This document shows, one piece after another, positions 1 to 12,232 of a stretch of DNA of 64,000 nt. Every line of letters starts with the position of its first letter. Position 1 is the stretch's first letter. The DNA is from Rhynchonema sp. JSB1_4 (taxonomy: Eukaryota > Nematoda > Chromadorea > Monhysterida > Xyalidae). The DNA lies in NCBI GenBank assembly GCA_030248065.1, contig JASAMV010002854.1, positions 50,204 through 114,203 on the forward strand, written 5' to 3'. A program made the position numbers and the translations under genes. The notes below the pieces were generated by a model. It was not told the origin of the DNA, ran no database searches, and saw only the letters and a list, made by a program, of their open reading frames with translations.

Positions 1-19
1 TCGCACTGTTGTTCTGCAG

Positions 20-339
20 GGAAATCTCTCGCGACATTGCCGATCTTCACAAAATCGTTTTCAAGCCAGATACGCCGTCGTCTACAGAGTTTGAGTTCAG
101 AGATGTCCCTGTGAAAAAAGTTGGTGAGTAGAAACATACGATCAAGTCAAGCATTTTTCAACCTTGTGGTCAGGGGTGGCACAATAATATCAGTCTGCCG
201 CAACTGTTGGCGGCACGCAGGCATGCCGCATTGTTGTGGTGGCTGACAGGATAAGCTGTGGGTTGACGCAATTGACTGAAAGTTATTTTCAGCGGTTGAA
301 GAAGATGAAGAAGACTGTGAGAAGCACCCGTACTTGTAG
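20..339 (+). CDS. 3' end of TRIM-like gene (last two exons)
   Basis: Two exons close a gene that begins outside the window: 20-123 and 293-339 (TAG). The first follows a CTGCAG acceptor and ends at GTGAGT. The second follows TTATTTTCAG and joins in phase 1, giving a short acidic tail (VEEDEEDCEKHPYL). The motif EISRDIADLHKIVFKPDTP is collinear with exon 7 of the two RING/B-box genes downstream (KISQKIIDF and QISHGITGVHRMAFQPE), and its splice phases match those of the third gene. I infer this is the oldest visible member of a tandem TRIM-like array. The RING and B-box exons must lie to the left. No domain can be seen in the remaining piece, so the assignment rests on paralogy only. Confidence 0.6.
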
Positions 340-1293
340 GACTAACCGCATTTTTGGCGATGAGCTTATCTTGATTATTCAGTCAGCTGTTAAACATTCT
401 TTGCATGCTTTCCATATTTTTGTGCACATTGGGATATTGCTGACGTGGTACCATGTCTAATCTTACTTTGATGTTTTGTGGCACATTGCTGAACATGATT
501 GTCATTGGGACATGAGAGGATACTATATTGCTCACGATTTATACCTCATTTATCATTCATTCTGTGGCTAATCGATAAAAGCTCATACGTGTGTTGCATG
601 CGACCACATCTGTATTTCGTTGCATGCAGCGGCACAGATTCTTGTATCCGTGCATATTGATCTCAAAATTTGTCACTGCTTGGCATGTGCTTATTTCGAG
701 CGAAATGAAACTTGGTGATCAGATCCGATCGACGAAGCCCTGCGCGTTGGTCACGTGAGATTTTGAATTAAATTTCGACCCGCTTAATACATTATTTTAT
801 TCATTTTAGGTCTGGGAAAGAGTTTTTAAGCGGTTCCGAATTAGTGGCGTCACTAAATTCTTCCAACGTCCTGCCGGGGATTCATGTTTGGGGTAACAAG
901 TGTTCCAGAAAGCATGGGTTTCTTCATAAAAGAGGGCATTACAGGTCATTTTCGTACATTTTTCAGCAGTAAGAGATCGACCCCCTAAACTCGACGTGCT
1001 TTGAAATGCACGCAAAGCGAATGTGATAACATTCAACAACATTAGCGGTAATTCAAGAAACCCGGTGGATCAATTTGAGAAAACTGCCTGAATCAAACAG
1101 GCCGATTTTCCACCTTTTTCCGAACAGCTCAGTGGGGCTTTACATAAAAAATGTGAACACAAAAGTCTCATGTGACCACGGCAGGACCGATCCGATCACC
1201 AAGTTTTGATATTGCATTGTCCTCGTGTTTGCAGCAAGTGACCATCCGCGTTGATTTTATTGTCGGTGACCGGACTGCTCGAATCAAACCACC
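340..1293. other. intergenic, nothing recognised
   Basis: AT-rich spacer between the first and second TRIM-like genes. No ORF here shows codon structure, an acceptor/donor pair in phase or similarity to the flanking exons. It presumably holds the 3' UTR of one gene and the promoter of the next. Confidence 0.5.
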
Positions 1294-4200
1294 ATGTCCC
1301 GTGTGATTCAGTGCGTTGTGTGCAAGAATGAGATGCGTGACCCGAAGCAGCTCAACTGTGGCCATTCGCTGTGTAAAACGTGCAGTGATCGATTGATCTA
1401 TGAAGCAAGAGTGTTTTGGAGTTTGGAGTTGACATTTTTCGACTGCGCTTTTGCAATTCCACATTGATTGAACACATTTGCTTGTCGTAAAGTGAGTGGA
1501 CGCAATTTGTTTGAAAATGTCGTTTGCGAGTGCGGTTGCCTCATCAAAGTACGCGTTCACCGGTGAAACTGTGTTTCAACCGCTTGGCGGCTACCACAAC
1601 ACGACATTGGAAACAACTTGCGTCATACATCACAAATCTCACAAAATAATGTTCCAACAAAATTCTTGCCACAGCGGAGGCCATTTGCTGTCGAAGACCA
1701 ACTTACCTGTCCGTTGTGTCGTACGACGACCCGCGTGCCCCCTGGTGGCCTTGCCACAAATTATGCGCTTCGTGAAATGATCGAACTGGAATCAAAGGGC
1801 CAAAATTGGTTTGTGACGATGAATTAACGTGTTTCAAGTTCAAATATCGTGTGTTAATCGAGTTCTCAATGCGAACTCACGTCAACTTGGACCAGTGGTG
1901 GAGACCTGCTGTGGTGGCACATTATGGTGTGGCAGTGGTGAAACAAATCTGCTTTTCGCACATTGGTAAATGCATGATTTGACCACAGACAAGAAGGGAA
2001 ACGAGCAAGTTTTTGTGCACGTACAGTACTTTTGAAAAACGTTTACGTTTTGAAAACGCGTACAATTCTGAATACCTATCATGTTCGAAGAACCGCAAGG
2101 GCGCGCTGATGCCAACAGTGTATAATCCAGCCATAGTCTTCTTTCATCCAATGGTGCTGTCGTCATCAACTCCAGCAACCCCAAATGAACGCGTAAAATT
2201 ATAACATGGGAGTTGATAACAAACGTTGACGACAGTGCTGTAAGCCGATTTGATTGGTTTTCTGGAGTTTGTGTTGTGCCACAAACTACTGTTCCAGCAG
2301 GTACTGACAAAATGATGAAAAAACAGCGATGAAAAAATAAATAAAGATATGGAAAATAACAAAACAACGGGAAAGTGGCACACATGCGAGAGAAACAGCG
2401 GGTGCAAAAACGGCGGTGAAAAAGTGCACGTGAAAAAAGCGGGTAACACGTTTCTAAGCAAACCGCCCCCTCCCTTATTATGTGTATAATGTGGCTTTGT
2501 GATACACGGTTTTCGTCCTGCACAAATTTGGAGTTTTTCTAATTTAAAAGAAGGCAACAGACCCGATCCGATTTGCATTAGCTCGGCTTCGCTATCCCTG
2601 TTTTTTCCACTCGCGCTGTTTCTTGTTCGCTGTTTTCTTTTCGCCGCAGTTTCATTCATCCGTCACACGGCGTTTTCCAGCAGCCACAAATGCACCGACT
2701 GCCGCAAAATGCTGCCGATAAACGACGCCGTCCTGTGCGTAACGTGTGACGACAAGGTCTATTGCTACAAATGCTCGTTCCTGGAGCATCAACGTCACGC
2801 AACGTTGCAGGCTGCCGATGCTGAAAAGTCGAAGAAGAATCAGGCAGAGCGCAAACGGAACATGGTTGGCTCGAAAATGGGAAATGATGTTGCGGTCAAG
2901 CAGATCATCATGCAGCTGACGGGCTCAGACGGATATGCTGAATCTCATGAGCCCAAATTGTAGAAAGCGCCACCGGGGGCGGTTGCGCCACAAGTGCGTA
3001 TGTGATATATCGCACGTTCTCCACATGTGATTAAATTCTCTTTTATTTTCAAAACGTGCGTGAGCACGCAACAAATTGAGGTCAGTTAGTTATGTAGCTA
3101 AAAGTTGTGATCGTCGTGCTTTTGGGGAGCGCGCAACCACCCCGGGTGGCGGGTGCGCTTTCGAGAATTGAGCCATTGTATTATAGTGATGATTTTGCTC
3201 ATTCTGCAATTCCGATTTTTCTGGACTTTCAGTGCGAACTCAGTGAGACGCTCGAATCGACGTTGTCGTACCGTGAAAACAACCGCAACGATTTTGCCCA
3301 CCAGAACAACGACCTGCTGAGCGCATGGCACAGTTCGGAAATGCACGCGTCCGCGCAAATTGAAAAGTCGCAGGTCGGCGCGCTTGGGCTGTGTTGCTGT
3401 GTAATGTTTCAACTGGGGTGTGTTAGGTATACAAGTCACATGGTGATCTTGCTCAGGACTGCTGTGCCATGGGATGCAACACCGTTGATAAAACATGGCG
3501 CGTTTTCACATACATTGGTGTTTGATACAAACACAAAACCAGTTCAATAACGATACTGTATGTTTCACTCGACCTACAAAGTTGAGCTGGAGCATTTTCG
3601 GTTTATGGTGGTAATACTGGCGCTTTTGTCATTGACAAGGCCCAGGGCGCTGGTTAAAAACGATTTTTGAAAAATCAAACATGCACTAGATATAAATGAC
3701 TTTTGGGCTTCATGCACTGATAAATTGACTCTTTCGATTTGGCCCCCTTTGGCCGAAAGCTCGATCCGCTACCGCTCCATGCGGGGTTCGATCACAGTTT
3801 CATGCCTCCATATTATTAATTTTAGCGTTGGCTGAAACGATACGAGGAAAGGTTCGAGCATACACGCATGCGGCGTTGTTACCCGCGATTGAAACGGCTG
3901 TCTGAAACAAAGGCAATCACAGAGCTGATGCAGGATTTGAACAACGAGTACAATGACATGGTTCAGTCAGCATTGCTCAACTTGATCCATTACATTGCGT
4001 TCTGTACTTCTTTGTTGCCTCCGTTCTTCAGCATGATGATGCTTGGAGTGTGTTGGAATCGGGCATAAAGAAGATTCAAGAACACGATGAAACGATACGC
4101 GATCTTCAAACGTTAGTTACAAAATGTTGTATTCATCAAGACCGCTCGTGTGAATGTAACCACGGGATGGGTTAACTTCTCCTGTTTAGGAAAATTTCGC

Positions 4201-5463
4201 AGAAAATCATCGATTTCAAGCAAGCTTGGGGTTCATACTCGTGAAATGCATGGGCAGAGAAAACACAAAAGATCTATCTCACTCGTATTTGTTTCTGTGA
4301 ATCAATTTGTCTAGTGCATTGTGATTACATGATTATAAATCTCATTCCGTTGTTTTTTCATTTCATAACCGCAGATTGCTTTCTATTCTGATTTAGTACA
4401 TCAAAACGTGAGTTTGTGTGATCACCTACCTTGTGCATGGGCGGCGGACGGGCAATTGAGCAAAGCACGTTTGAGCAAGACCACCTTGAGCAAGTGAAAA
4501 AGAGCTGTGGCCAAAAGAGCAAAACCTGAAAACAAATAGGCCTAAGCCTAAGCCCAAACACAAAACTAAGCCTAAGTCTAGGCCTAAGCCTAAGCCTGAT
4601 ACCTAAATCAGCCCAAGCCTAAGCCATTGGGGGGAAAATAATACCTCTGCTCTTTTTGCTCTTCTTGCTCAAATGTGCTTTGCTCAATTGCCCGGCCACC
4701 GCATGGGCTAGTTTTGTCGTCAACATGACGTAAAATCTTTTCGTCAAATCAAGCAACAATACATGAGCCTCAAATGAGCGCTAGAAATAATACATGTGAT
4801 TTGACGTACCACATGTAAGCCTGTGCATGTGCTGAACAGCCATTTAGCAGCTTGTCATTTTTTTAAATATTATTTTGATTTGCACGTGCAATATTATATA
4901 AGGTATTTGCCGATTTCGAATCAAATGAATATCAGATTCTTGCGGATGACTCGTACACATGTGCTCAAGTTTACTATTACTCGCTGCACAATGAATTTCT
5001 GACGAAGATCTCCAAGCAACATGACTACAACTGGGTACAACATCAGATGCTCAGGGCAACACAGTATGTGTAAGTGTAACACGTCACGATTGCTGGATCA
5101 CCAAAAACAGTTCGGTTCTGCCCCGTTTGTCTTATTCACAGGGTTCGTTGTAATTGCTGCGGCTCGGCTCGGAAGATAATACCAGGTACCACAAATGGAG
5201 CAGTGTGTGAGCTCTGGCGGTCGCACGTGTGAAAAACCTGGATTTTCCCCTCTTGTACAATCAAAAACAGATTTTCAGGAGACAAGCACCGGATTAAAGT
5301 TACAGTACCTTTCATCGGCGGCACCGCACCCGAAACTCAGACACAGGTGCGGCCTGCCCGCATAAGACAATGTCACAATGAATTCACAACAACGGTGAAT
5401 GACACATTCCGGACTGGTATACAACAGCGCGTTAGCACGATCAAAGGAAAAGCATCGCAGTAG
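1294..5463 (+). CDS. RING-B-box-coiled-coil protein (TRIM-like), copy A
   Basis: Model: 1294-1410, 1675-1808, 2681-2864, 3233-3373, 3826-3960, 4032-4111, 4190-4223, 4375-4407, 4903-5069, 5142-5185, 5279-5463; all phases agree (417 aa). A RING finger spans C7, C10, C22, H24, C27, C30, C51 and C54 (CPLC). A B-box-like zinc knuckle follows (C88/C91, C103/C106, C112/C115, H120/H123), then helical coiled-coil exons. The family typically acts as ubiquitin E3 ligases or scaffolds. No NHL, SPRY or other known C-terminal domain is visible; the tail is unique, with an RCNCCG motif. The join at 4223/4224 needs a GC donor. It is supported because KQ-IAFYSDL then aligns with HK-IVFKPDT of the neighbouring copy. 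If that intron is not used, the protein stops at TGA 4242-4244 (281 aa). RING and B-box are secure; the last five exons are less so. Confidence 0.7.
2157..2235. repeat. short TIR element, GTCGTCAAC family (copy 1)
   Basis: Ends are CTGTCGTC and GACGACAG. The interior (AAATTATAACATGGGAGTTGA) recurs in reverse at 26719-26796, and a more diverged third copy lies at 45729-45840. About 80 bp, non-coding, within intron 2 of copy A. I interpret it as a MITE. Confidence 0.5.
3650..3800 (+). repeat. degenerate retroelement-end fragment
   Basis: It carries 'ATGCACTAGATATAAATGAC' and 'TTGGCCGAAAGCTCGATCCGC', a diverged version of the segment at about 5770-5900 and, in reverse, 20820-20890. The GGATCCGC-type end resembles LINE ends known from many invertebrates. 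It lies in an intron of copy A. Confidence 0.35.
4438..4706. mobile_element. TIR element with an interior of GCCTAA telomeric repeats
   Basis: The arms are inverted copies of about 50 bp. Left reads GCGGCGGACGGGCAATTGAG followed by CAAAGCACGTTTGAGC; the right arm is its complement with a few changes (ending TGGCCGGGCAATTG when read inward). ATGG flanks both ends, a possible 4-bp target duplication. Between the arms, about 4540-4625 is a degenerate array of GCCTAA units, the nematode telomere motif. The element lies in an intron of copy A. Confidence 0.6.
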
Positions 5464-5509
5464 GTCAACAGAGAGACATGGTGACGCATTGGGTGCTGTA
5501 CTTAACAAG

Positions 5510-5905
5510 TGCATATCAAGGGCGGATCCCAGGGGGGCCACAGGGGCCATGGCCGCCCCTTTGCCCATTTGGCCCCAGGAGGAGCGCGCATCGTTTCGGA
5601 AGGAAGAAGGAAAAAGCCCCCCCCTAAATCGCAGAATTTTCACTCTCATACACTTCAAAAAGTCCAAAAATCGCGCCAGATACATCGCCAATTTTCAATG
5701 AAATTTCGCTTTCGCGCGCGTAGAAAGAGCCAAAATTTCGCGATTGTCACATTTTGTTTAATATTTGTGTAAAAACGCGGAATTCCAAACAAGCACTGGA
5801 TAAAAATGACTTTTCAAAAATGGAACAAGCACTAGATAAAAATGACTTTTTGGAATTGTCCCCTCCCTTGGCCAAAAGCTGGATCCGCCAGTGGTGCACA
5901 TACAG
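5510..5905 (+). repeat. LINE/SINE-like fragment in intergenic space
   Basis: It contains GC-rich purine/pyrimidine blocks (GGGGGGCC, GGCCATGGCC), poly-C, and a twice-repeated 'CTGGATAAAAATGACTTTT' / 'CTAGATAAAAATGACTTTT' unit. It ends in TTGGCCAAAAGCTGGATCCG. Related pieces lie at 3650-3800 and 20820-20890. No intact reverse-transcriptase ORF is seen. The rest of 5464-6355 shows no gene. Confidence 0.4.
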
Positions 5906-6355
5906 GAGCACCACTGCAGCACGCCAGGTCAGCTATATAATGTGTTGGCTGTGTGGTGTGGTACACTTTAGCATCTGCCGACACACATCAAAACCCTTGC
6001 AACCGACCCCTCATCGTATCAGTCACAAAGTAAACACCGCAGAACTGGGCTTTGATTATGTGGAACAAAATATGTGAATATCCTGATACTTGTATGTGCG
6101 TTAACGTCTATTACTTTTTTCGCACTGTCTCAGTTTTTTTCTTTTTGTCACTCCTTTCGTTAAATTTTCGCATCGCCATGCGTATCATGCACATGTGTGT
6201 GTGCTGCTTTCAGCTGCCTTGCTTCCCCACGACGCGGTAAGCACTCGGGAATGCCGCCGTGCAATTCCTGTATCTGACCACCACCAACAAGTTTTCGATC
6301 ATCAAGGGCACTTGTTTCTCTGATTTCCCGCAGCAGTCCATCTGATTTTACAACG

Positions 6356-9033
6356 ATGTCCATGTCAGTGGATTGTGCGGCGTTGTGCGGAGGCGAACTG
6401 CTTGAGCCAAAGACATTGCCCTGTGGTCACACGCTGTGCGAGGCTTGCAGTGACAAGTTGATTCGTGACGCACGCCTGGCGGTGGAAGCTGTTGGTGCCT
6501 TGTTACCTGATCTCCGAGCTCCGAAGAGTCCAGTTTCAGTTTTCGGCCCATTTTCTAGTTATAGGTAGGGACCGTGAAACTTGTAATTTTGGTGGCGTAA
6601 GTCAAATCAGTCATGCACCTGCTTTTGCTCTAGGACTGTGGAAGCCAGTGGTGCCAATGCAAGATCCAGACTGACATGCGTTTGGCTCCTATTTCAAAAC
6701 ACCGTTCCAGAATTCATTTTTCTAAAAGCAGCGCAGTGTTTGTTTCAGTCCAAAGTTGGGGTCGAATTCACCACCGTGCATGTCATTTGTCCGAATTCGC
6801 AGTGTCGGGCGCGGAACGAAGTGACGAAAACGGGTCTCAAAACGAACGTGCTGTTGCGGGACTTGCTGGTTGCGCAGACAGCGGCTGGAAAACCAAATGA
6901 TGGCAAGACCGATTTGGAGCAAAAGCACAGGTTGAAACGGGAGTTTGAGGTTTTCGAATACGTTTCACTCTTTTAAGCGATGTCAACGCGTTTATTCTTC
7001 CAAAAACTGCAGTGCGCGTTCAGAGCAGTTTTTCTACATAAGCACCCATGCTGATTACATTGAAATTGATCGCTAGCCCCTCTTGAGAGTTGGTGGATGC
7101 GCTTATGGTTTTGGGAATTCGGCACACGGTGTTTCTTGTATATTCATGGCGTATCATTCTGATCAGTCGTGCTAAAATGGTCAAGAGATTATACATATGA
7201 CAAAGTGTCTTGAATACTGAATACATTTTCCACTGAGCAGAGCAGCAATACAATGAAGCGATTTGCTGCAGCACAACATGCTCACATTGTGGTCTCGGTA
7301 TCAAACTCGATGACACGGGTGTGTGCCTGACGTGTGATGGCAAGAAGTTCTGTTTCAAGTGCGTTTTTGACGAGCATAAAGGGCACGACACGCACAAGGC
7401 CGTCGATGTGGAAAGATTGTTGAAAGATCGCGAAAGATGCAGAAAAGCGCGGGTATGTGAATTGACCATTTTTTTGACGCGAGTGGTCCACATGCAAATC
7501 CTGACCAGGAACCAAACCTTGGGTCACATTGCATTGATTCCTGTGTTGCCTTGTCGATCAGGTGTACCGATCATCAGCATCTTATCCAAAGCCCAGTATG
7601 TACCTACAAATCGTAGAGAAGAATAAGTACAACGTCACCTTCAAACCAACAAAATCCCCGATACCTAAATCGCTCAAAAATGTTCACGCACAGGCGTCTG
7701 CCGGCAAGATCACAGCTGACGCTTTGTCGCAGCACAAGCCAACGCTTGGCAAGATCGCCCAGTTGAACTCGCATTTCTATCAGATGTGGTCGGACACAGC
7801 GCACGACACGGCTGAGAACATGAAGAAATCAATGGTTACGCCTGGTTATCCATTTTTGTTGTGCTCCAGGGGGATGGGAGCAATATGCTGATGCCAGCAA
7901 TAATATATACCCCTGATAGGTGTACTGACTTAGCACTGTGGGCTTGGTCACTCCTCACGTGACTTTATGCTTTTATGTATGTGAGGACAGTCAGGGACCC
8001 GTCGAGGCCATAAGTTTTGCTACTATTGTTGCAGCGAATTTCGCAAAATGTCAACACACGGCCACAAAAAAAACATTCAGAGGACAGCTTGTTGTTTTTG
8101 TTCGTTGAACCAAAGTTGTTCACTTTCAGAAACAGAATCGATTTTCGTTTCCAGCAACAAGGACACTTTGCAGAGATGGTTGGACGGGTACGACGTCAAA
8201 TTCGAGTTGGCTCGCACGGGTGACAATGTCGACACGCAACATGCACGTGTTGGTCACGCAGAGAAAGTCACGCAATCGATGACTGAAATGACTGGGGAAT
8301 ACAATAACATGGTCGGTTGGACAAATTTCAAGCAATTACAGTATACGTACCTCATTTTGATACCTGCTTTTGAATTGTGTGGCTATTGGCATTTTCCTTT
8401 CCTGCATTTAACTTAACGACTGAGTATTTTCAGAACAAAGATGTCGTCGCAACTCTGAGCGCTCTCAACGCTCGCGTGGCGCATTCAAAAGTGAAACTGA
8501 TTAAATTGCAACGGCACGTTTTTAAACCTTACAGATTTTTTCGAACTGGCCTTGCTTGATTTGCTGATGTTTGGAACTCAAAGTATGTAGCTATGTATGT
8601 TCACTTGTTATGTCTTTACTCCAACTTTTCTCGATCTGCAGACAAATCTCTCACGGGATCACGGGCGTTCACAGAATGGCCTTTCAACCTGAGGCAACAA
8701 CGGGTATTGGATTTGAACAACAACCGACTGAACTTGGTAATGTGACATCAATGCTTTGCACTATCATTAGAAATACGATCCAGTTTTAAAAGTTGAGGCC
8801 TATACCTGCCAGGATCAAAGGCTGTGGTGCTTGTGGCACGCATAACGCAACCAAGCACCACAACACATTTTTTATTAAATCTCGCTTTGTGCAAGTCCGG
8901 CACAAGCAACCGCGCACTGCTAAGGACCAGCAAGCAACCGACCCACATACTGTACCCTTTGTTTGCAGTTACGAACGCGTATCAACAAAAGGGGTTATAC
9001 AACGAAAAACGCGATTACTGCAAGAAGACATAA
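6356..9033 (+). CDS. RING-like/B-box/coiled-coil protein (TRIM-like), copy B
   Basis: Exons: 6356-6481, 6749-6930, 7272-7452, 7562-7834, 8174-8311, 8434-8513, 8642-8736, 8969-9033; phases agree and give 379 aa. The exon order and several lengths match copy A (exon 6 is 80 bp in both). The RING is odd: the first pair is C7-x3-C11, and the last pair is C56-x4-C61 (CPNSQC) instead of CPxC, so zinc and E2 binding may be altered or lost. The B-box (CSHC...CLTC...CFKC...HKGH) is intact and is followed by coiled-coil exons. Exon 4 is longer than in copy A and adds a VTFKPTKS segment. Intron 6 must start with GC (8514-8515) to keep frame. The C-terminus is basic (KRDYCKKT). Role as ubiquitin ligase or scaffold is inferred from family. 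Confidence 0.75.
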
Positions 9034-9692
9034 GAATGATGCTTACGGAAAAAATTTTCTGAAAATTGTACATATCCCCATCTTTTGCACATATTTTTTT
9101 CATTTGTTCCTCACTATGGGTGTTACTTATTTTTTGCTTCGTCATTGTATACCTGGTCCGCAGATGCACGTGTATTACACCAGGTGCGAACACGCTATTT
9201 TGCCGCATATCAATTTCATTCAATTGCCACTTGCGAGTAAAATATGACAGACCTCTTGTGTACAGTGGAACGTTACGGTCACATTGCATCCATGCACAGG
9301 CACTGAAAATTTGAATTCCGCCAGTCCCAGTTAAAAGCTGGTTGTCTCAAGTTTCAATCACACTGCTGATTACGAGTTGTTGCAGTGCACAATGTGCTAC
9401 ATGAAATGTACCCGTCAGGCCACACACAAAGTGTCTGACCTGGGTGTCACGCACACCTTTGCTCATACCATGCCATAACACACCTTGTTGCTATGGGCAA
9501 CCGCGTCACTTCTGAATGAATTTGTGTTGAAATAAATACAGCATATTTGCCTCAAATTATTTGCTCATGTAGCTTGTCGACAAAAGTCTCGATATTTGCT
9601 AATATATGTATATATAATGGGACTTGACTCGAATCAGCAAGCTGCCAACTGAGGGTCACCTTGCGTGAATAATTCCAAAGTGGAAGTTCATA

Positions 9693-12232
9693 ATGGCCAG
9701 CTCATCAGCCCCACGCTACCGTCGTGTTGTGAGGAAGCCCCGGGTGCACCAACTGGAATTGACGGATCTGAATGGTCCACTGGGCACCAGGAGTGCTCGG
9801 GCTCGCAGTGCTGGCAGCGGACTGAGTCACAGGGACAGACCACAGTCGTCGAGGATTTGGAGGGACAGGTAAAATTTGCTGTAAGGTTATTTGAGATCTG
9901 ATAAATGTGTATTTTCAACCACTTTATGTGAAAATAAAATGAGCACACTGCTTTTGTCAGGTCCATGGACGGTCCATTCACGAGCGTGGAAGATATACAA
10001 CAGGAATTGATGTCAACGAAGAAGGTTGGTGTGGTGGAAAATGGATGAAAGACAGTATAAAAAGTTGAAATTCTTCGGTGAAATACAAATACCCACCAGT
10101 TTTCACATTTGTCTCTTTCCAGCTCCTTGCATCCGAAATATCCGACAACAAAGTCATGAAAACCCGACTACAACGTGCTGAAGATGTCTGTTACAAACAG
10201 GTAGAATTCATTTCCACACAAAGCAAAGAAAATATGGACAAAAGATGAAAACAATGATACCGGCACTGAGGACCGTGATTATCGACCAATAATTTGCTTC
10301 CAGAATCAGGAACTTCAAGCGCTTAAATCCGTGTCCAATCCAATCTCCACCGTTATTCCACCTCAACAACGTCGCCTTTTGTCAGCAAGCGTATCGGCGC
10401 GCGGCAATTCAAAAATGGTCGATTCCCTGAAGCACAAGCTGATGAGAATGGAACAACAGTTGACGGAGAGACAGAAACAACTGGAGTTTGTGATCAAAAC
10501 ATTCGTGAGAAACTGCACGAAAGTGAAACATCAGTGAAATATTGCTTTCAGCAAGTTGAAATCCGAGCTGAAAACCACGCGAACCAGTGAACTGAAAACG
10601 CAGACTGAGGTGTACTACCAGGAGGTAATGTCAACCACAAAAATTTTCTGAAAGTGCCAAAAATACGTGTTCATGCTCTAAAGTGTCAAAAACAGTGTTT
10701 TCTTGCGAAAGCAAGCGGTTTTTGATGATATGTACCTGTTCGAGCAACACATGATCAATTTTGGTGCTTCTCTAGGTAAAAAAGTAATTTCTAAGGGGTA
10801 CTTGTTTCCAAACGTAACTACATATTCCCATACCCCGCCCCGATTTCCCATACTCAGGGGTAAACCCATCTCCTTCACCAACCACACCACTGTTTGCGAT
10901 GCTCAGAAAACGGGAATTTATTTTACAGATTTTGCGCCTCAGGTGCGGTGGTGACTTGATGGATTCCGGTGGTGACAGGTTATTATTACTATGTATGTAT
11001 AGTTCATCACCGTTCCCCAACCTTTAAAACTAACAGAAGACAAAAGATCATATCTTTTCTCAGCTTTCATCCGTCCATAAACGGTCACGAGGATTTCGGC
11101 ACCTTATCCCACACAGAGCTCTGCAAACGTCTGTTGGCCACGCAGAAATCACTAAAAATACAGACGGAATCCAATCATAAACTCACGGCTAAGTGTCGGG
11201 AACTAGAGCACAAAGGCGGCAGTAAACTGCCTAAAGAGCTTTTCGGTGAGTTTTGATGTTTTAGTGGCTGAATATACAGTAGCTCGGTCAAATTGTTATG
11301 GTTTCATGAGCTTTTTCATGCAGGGTCACCATATGCCTCACTAAGTCGATCCGATTTGATCAGAAAACTGCAGGCTCAAGATAAGCACGGCTCAACGGAT
11401 GCGGCAGGTGAGTTCATTTTTTGCATAAATTTCTTATCGCCGGTTGACATAAACAGTTTCGAATAAACGTAAACATAAACGTCCGTCGTGGTTAATCAGG
11501 CTCAGATCCTGCGGAAATCACCAAACTGAAAGAAGAGTGCGAGCGTTTGAAAGGTGCTCTGCAGAAACACAGACAGGAGTCGCAAACCATGAAAACCCGA
11601 TTGGAATTAAAAGAGTTGGTGTAGTTTTTTATTGGAAAATATATGTTTTTAGTTTCTAAATTTGACTTGTGAATCTTGAAAAGTTTCAGAAAAGAACTTG
11701 CGGCATCCAAAAAGCGTTTGCCAGATTCGTCCAGAATCTCGAGTGCCAAATCCACAGCGACTGATTCAAGTCGCAGACCTGTGCCAGCTAGGAGAACATC
11801 ACTGCAGCGAAAGTATGCGCAATGAACTTTTTTTTGAATAAAGACATTATTTAAGCTTTCAATGTTCCAGACCAAAAACACGTCCGACCCCAGAGGAGAT
11901 CGAAGGATTTCGTCGAAAAACGGCCGCTAAGAAAATTCAAAGGCATTGGAAACATCACCGGGAGAAAAAAGTTTGCAAACGTTTTTGTTTGGAATGCTTT
12001 TTTGTGCGAATACAAGGTGTCATTTTTATTCTTTGCTTTTTAAATCCAGGAGTCCCACCGTGTGATCGCGTCAGCCACTCTTGGTCATTTGGGGCGTAAA
12101 GATTCAACACCTCACGAATCCGTTGACGAATCGGTCTCAGACCAGGAGGGGGAGTTGGACTCAGACAGGGAGCTCATAGCGGCTGCTGCACATGCGCATC
12201 TAGTGCGAAGAGATATGATTGCGATGGGATGA
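9693..12232 (+). CDS. coiled-coil IQ-motif protein, IQCE-like
   Basis: Exons: 9693-9868, 9961-10024, 10123-10200, 10304-10485, 10552-10624, an uncertain exon about 10708-10797, one starting about 11065 and ending 11245, then 11324-11407, 11500-11614, 11690-11812, 11871-11970 and 12050-12232 (TGA). All except the uncertain middle joins are phase-consistent. The protein starts with a basic/Ser-Arg region. It continues with SVEDIQQELMSTKK and then long coiled coils including KLKSELKTTRTSELK...YYQE, which resembles the corresponding coiled-coil block of animal IQCE. Near the C-terminus KKIQRHWKHHR looks like an IQ-type calmodulin-binding motif, followed by an acidic stretch. In vertebrates IQCE anchors the EVC complex at the ciliary base. 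That role here is inference only. Which exon sits between 10624 and 11090 is the weak point. Confidence 0.6.

Noticed and set aside
2499..2680. open frame upstream of the B-box exon of copy A
   Set aside because: Phe/Ser-rich translation of a pyrimidine tract; it is intron, and the exon starts after TTTTCCAG at 2681.
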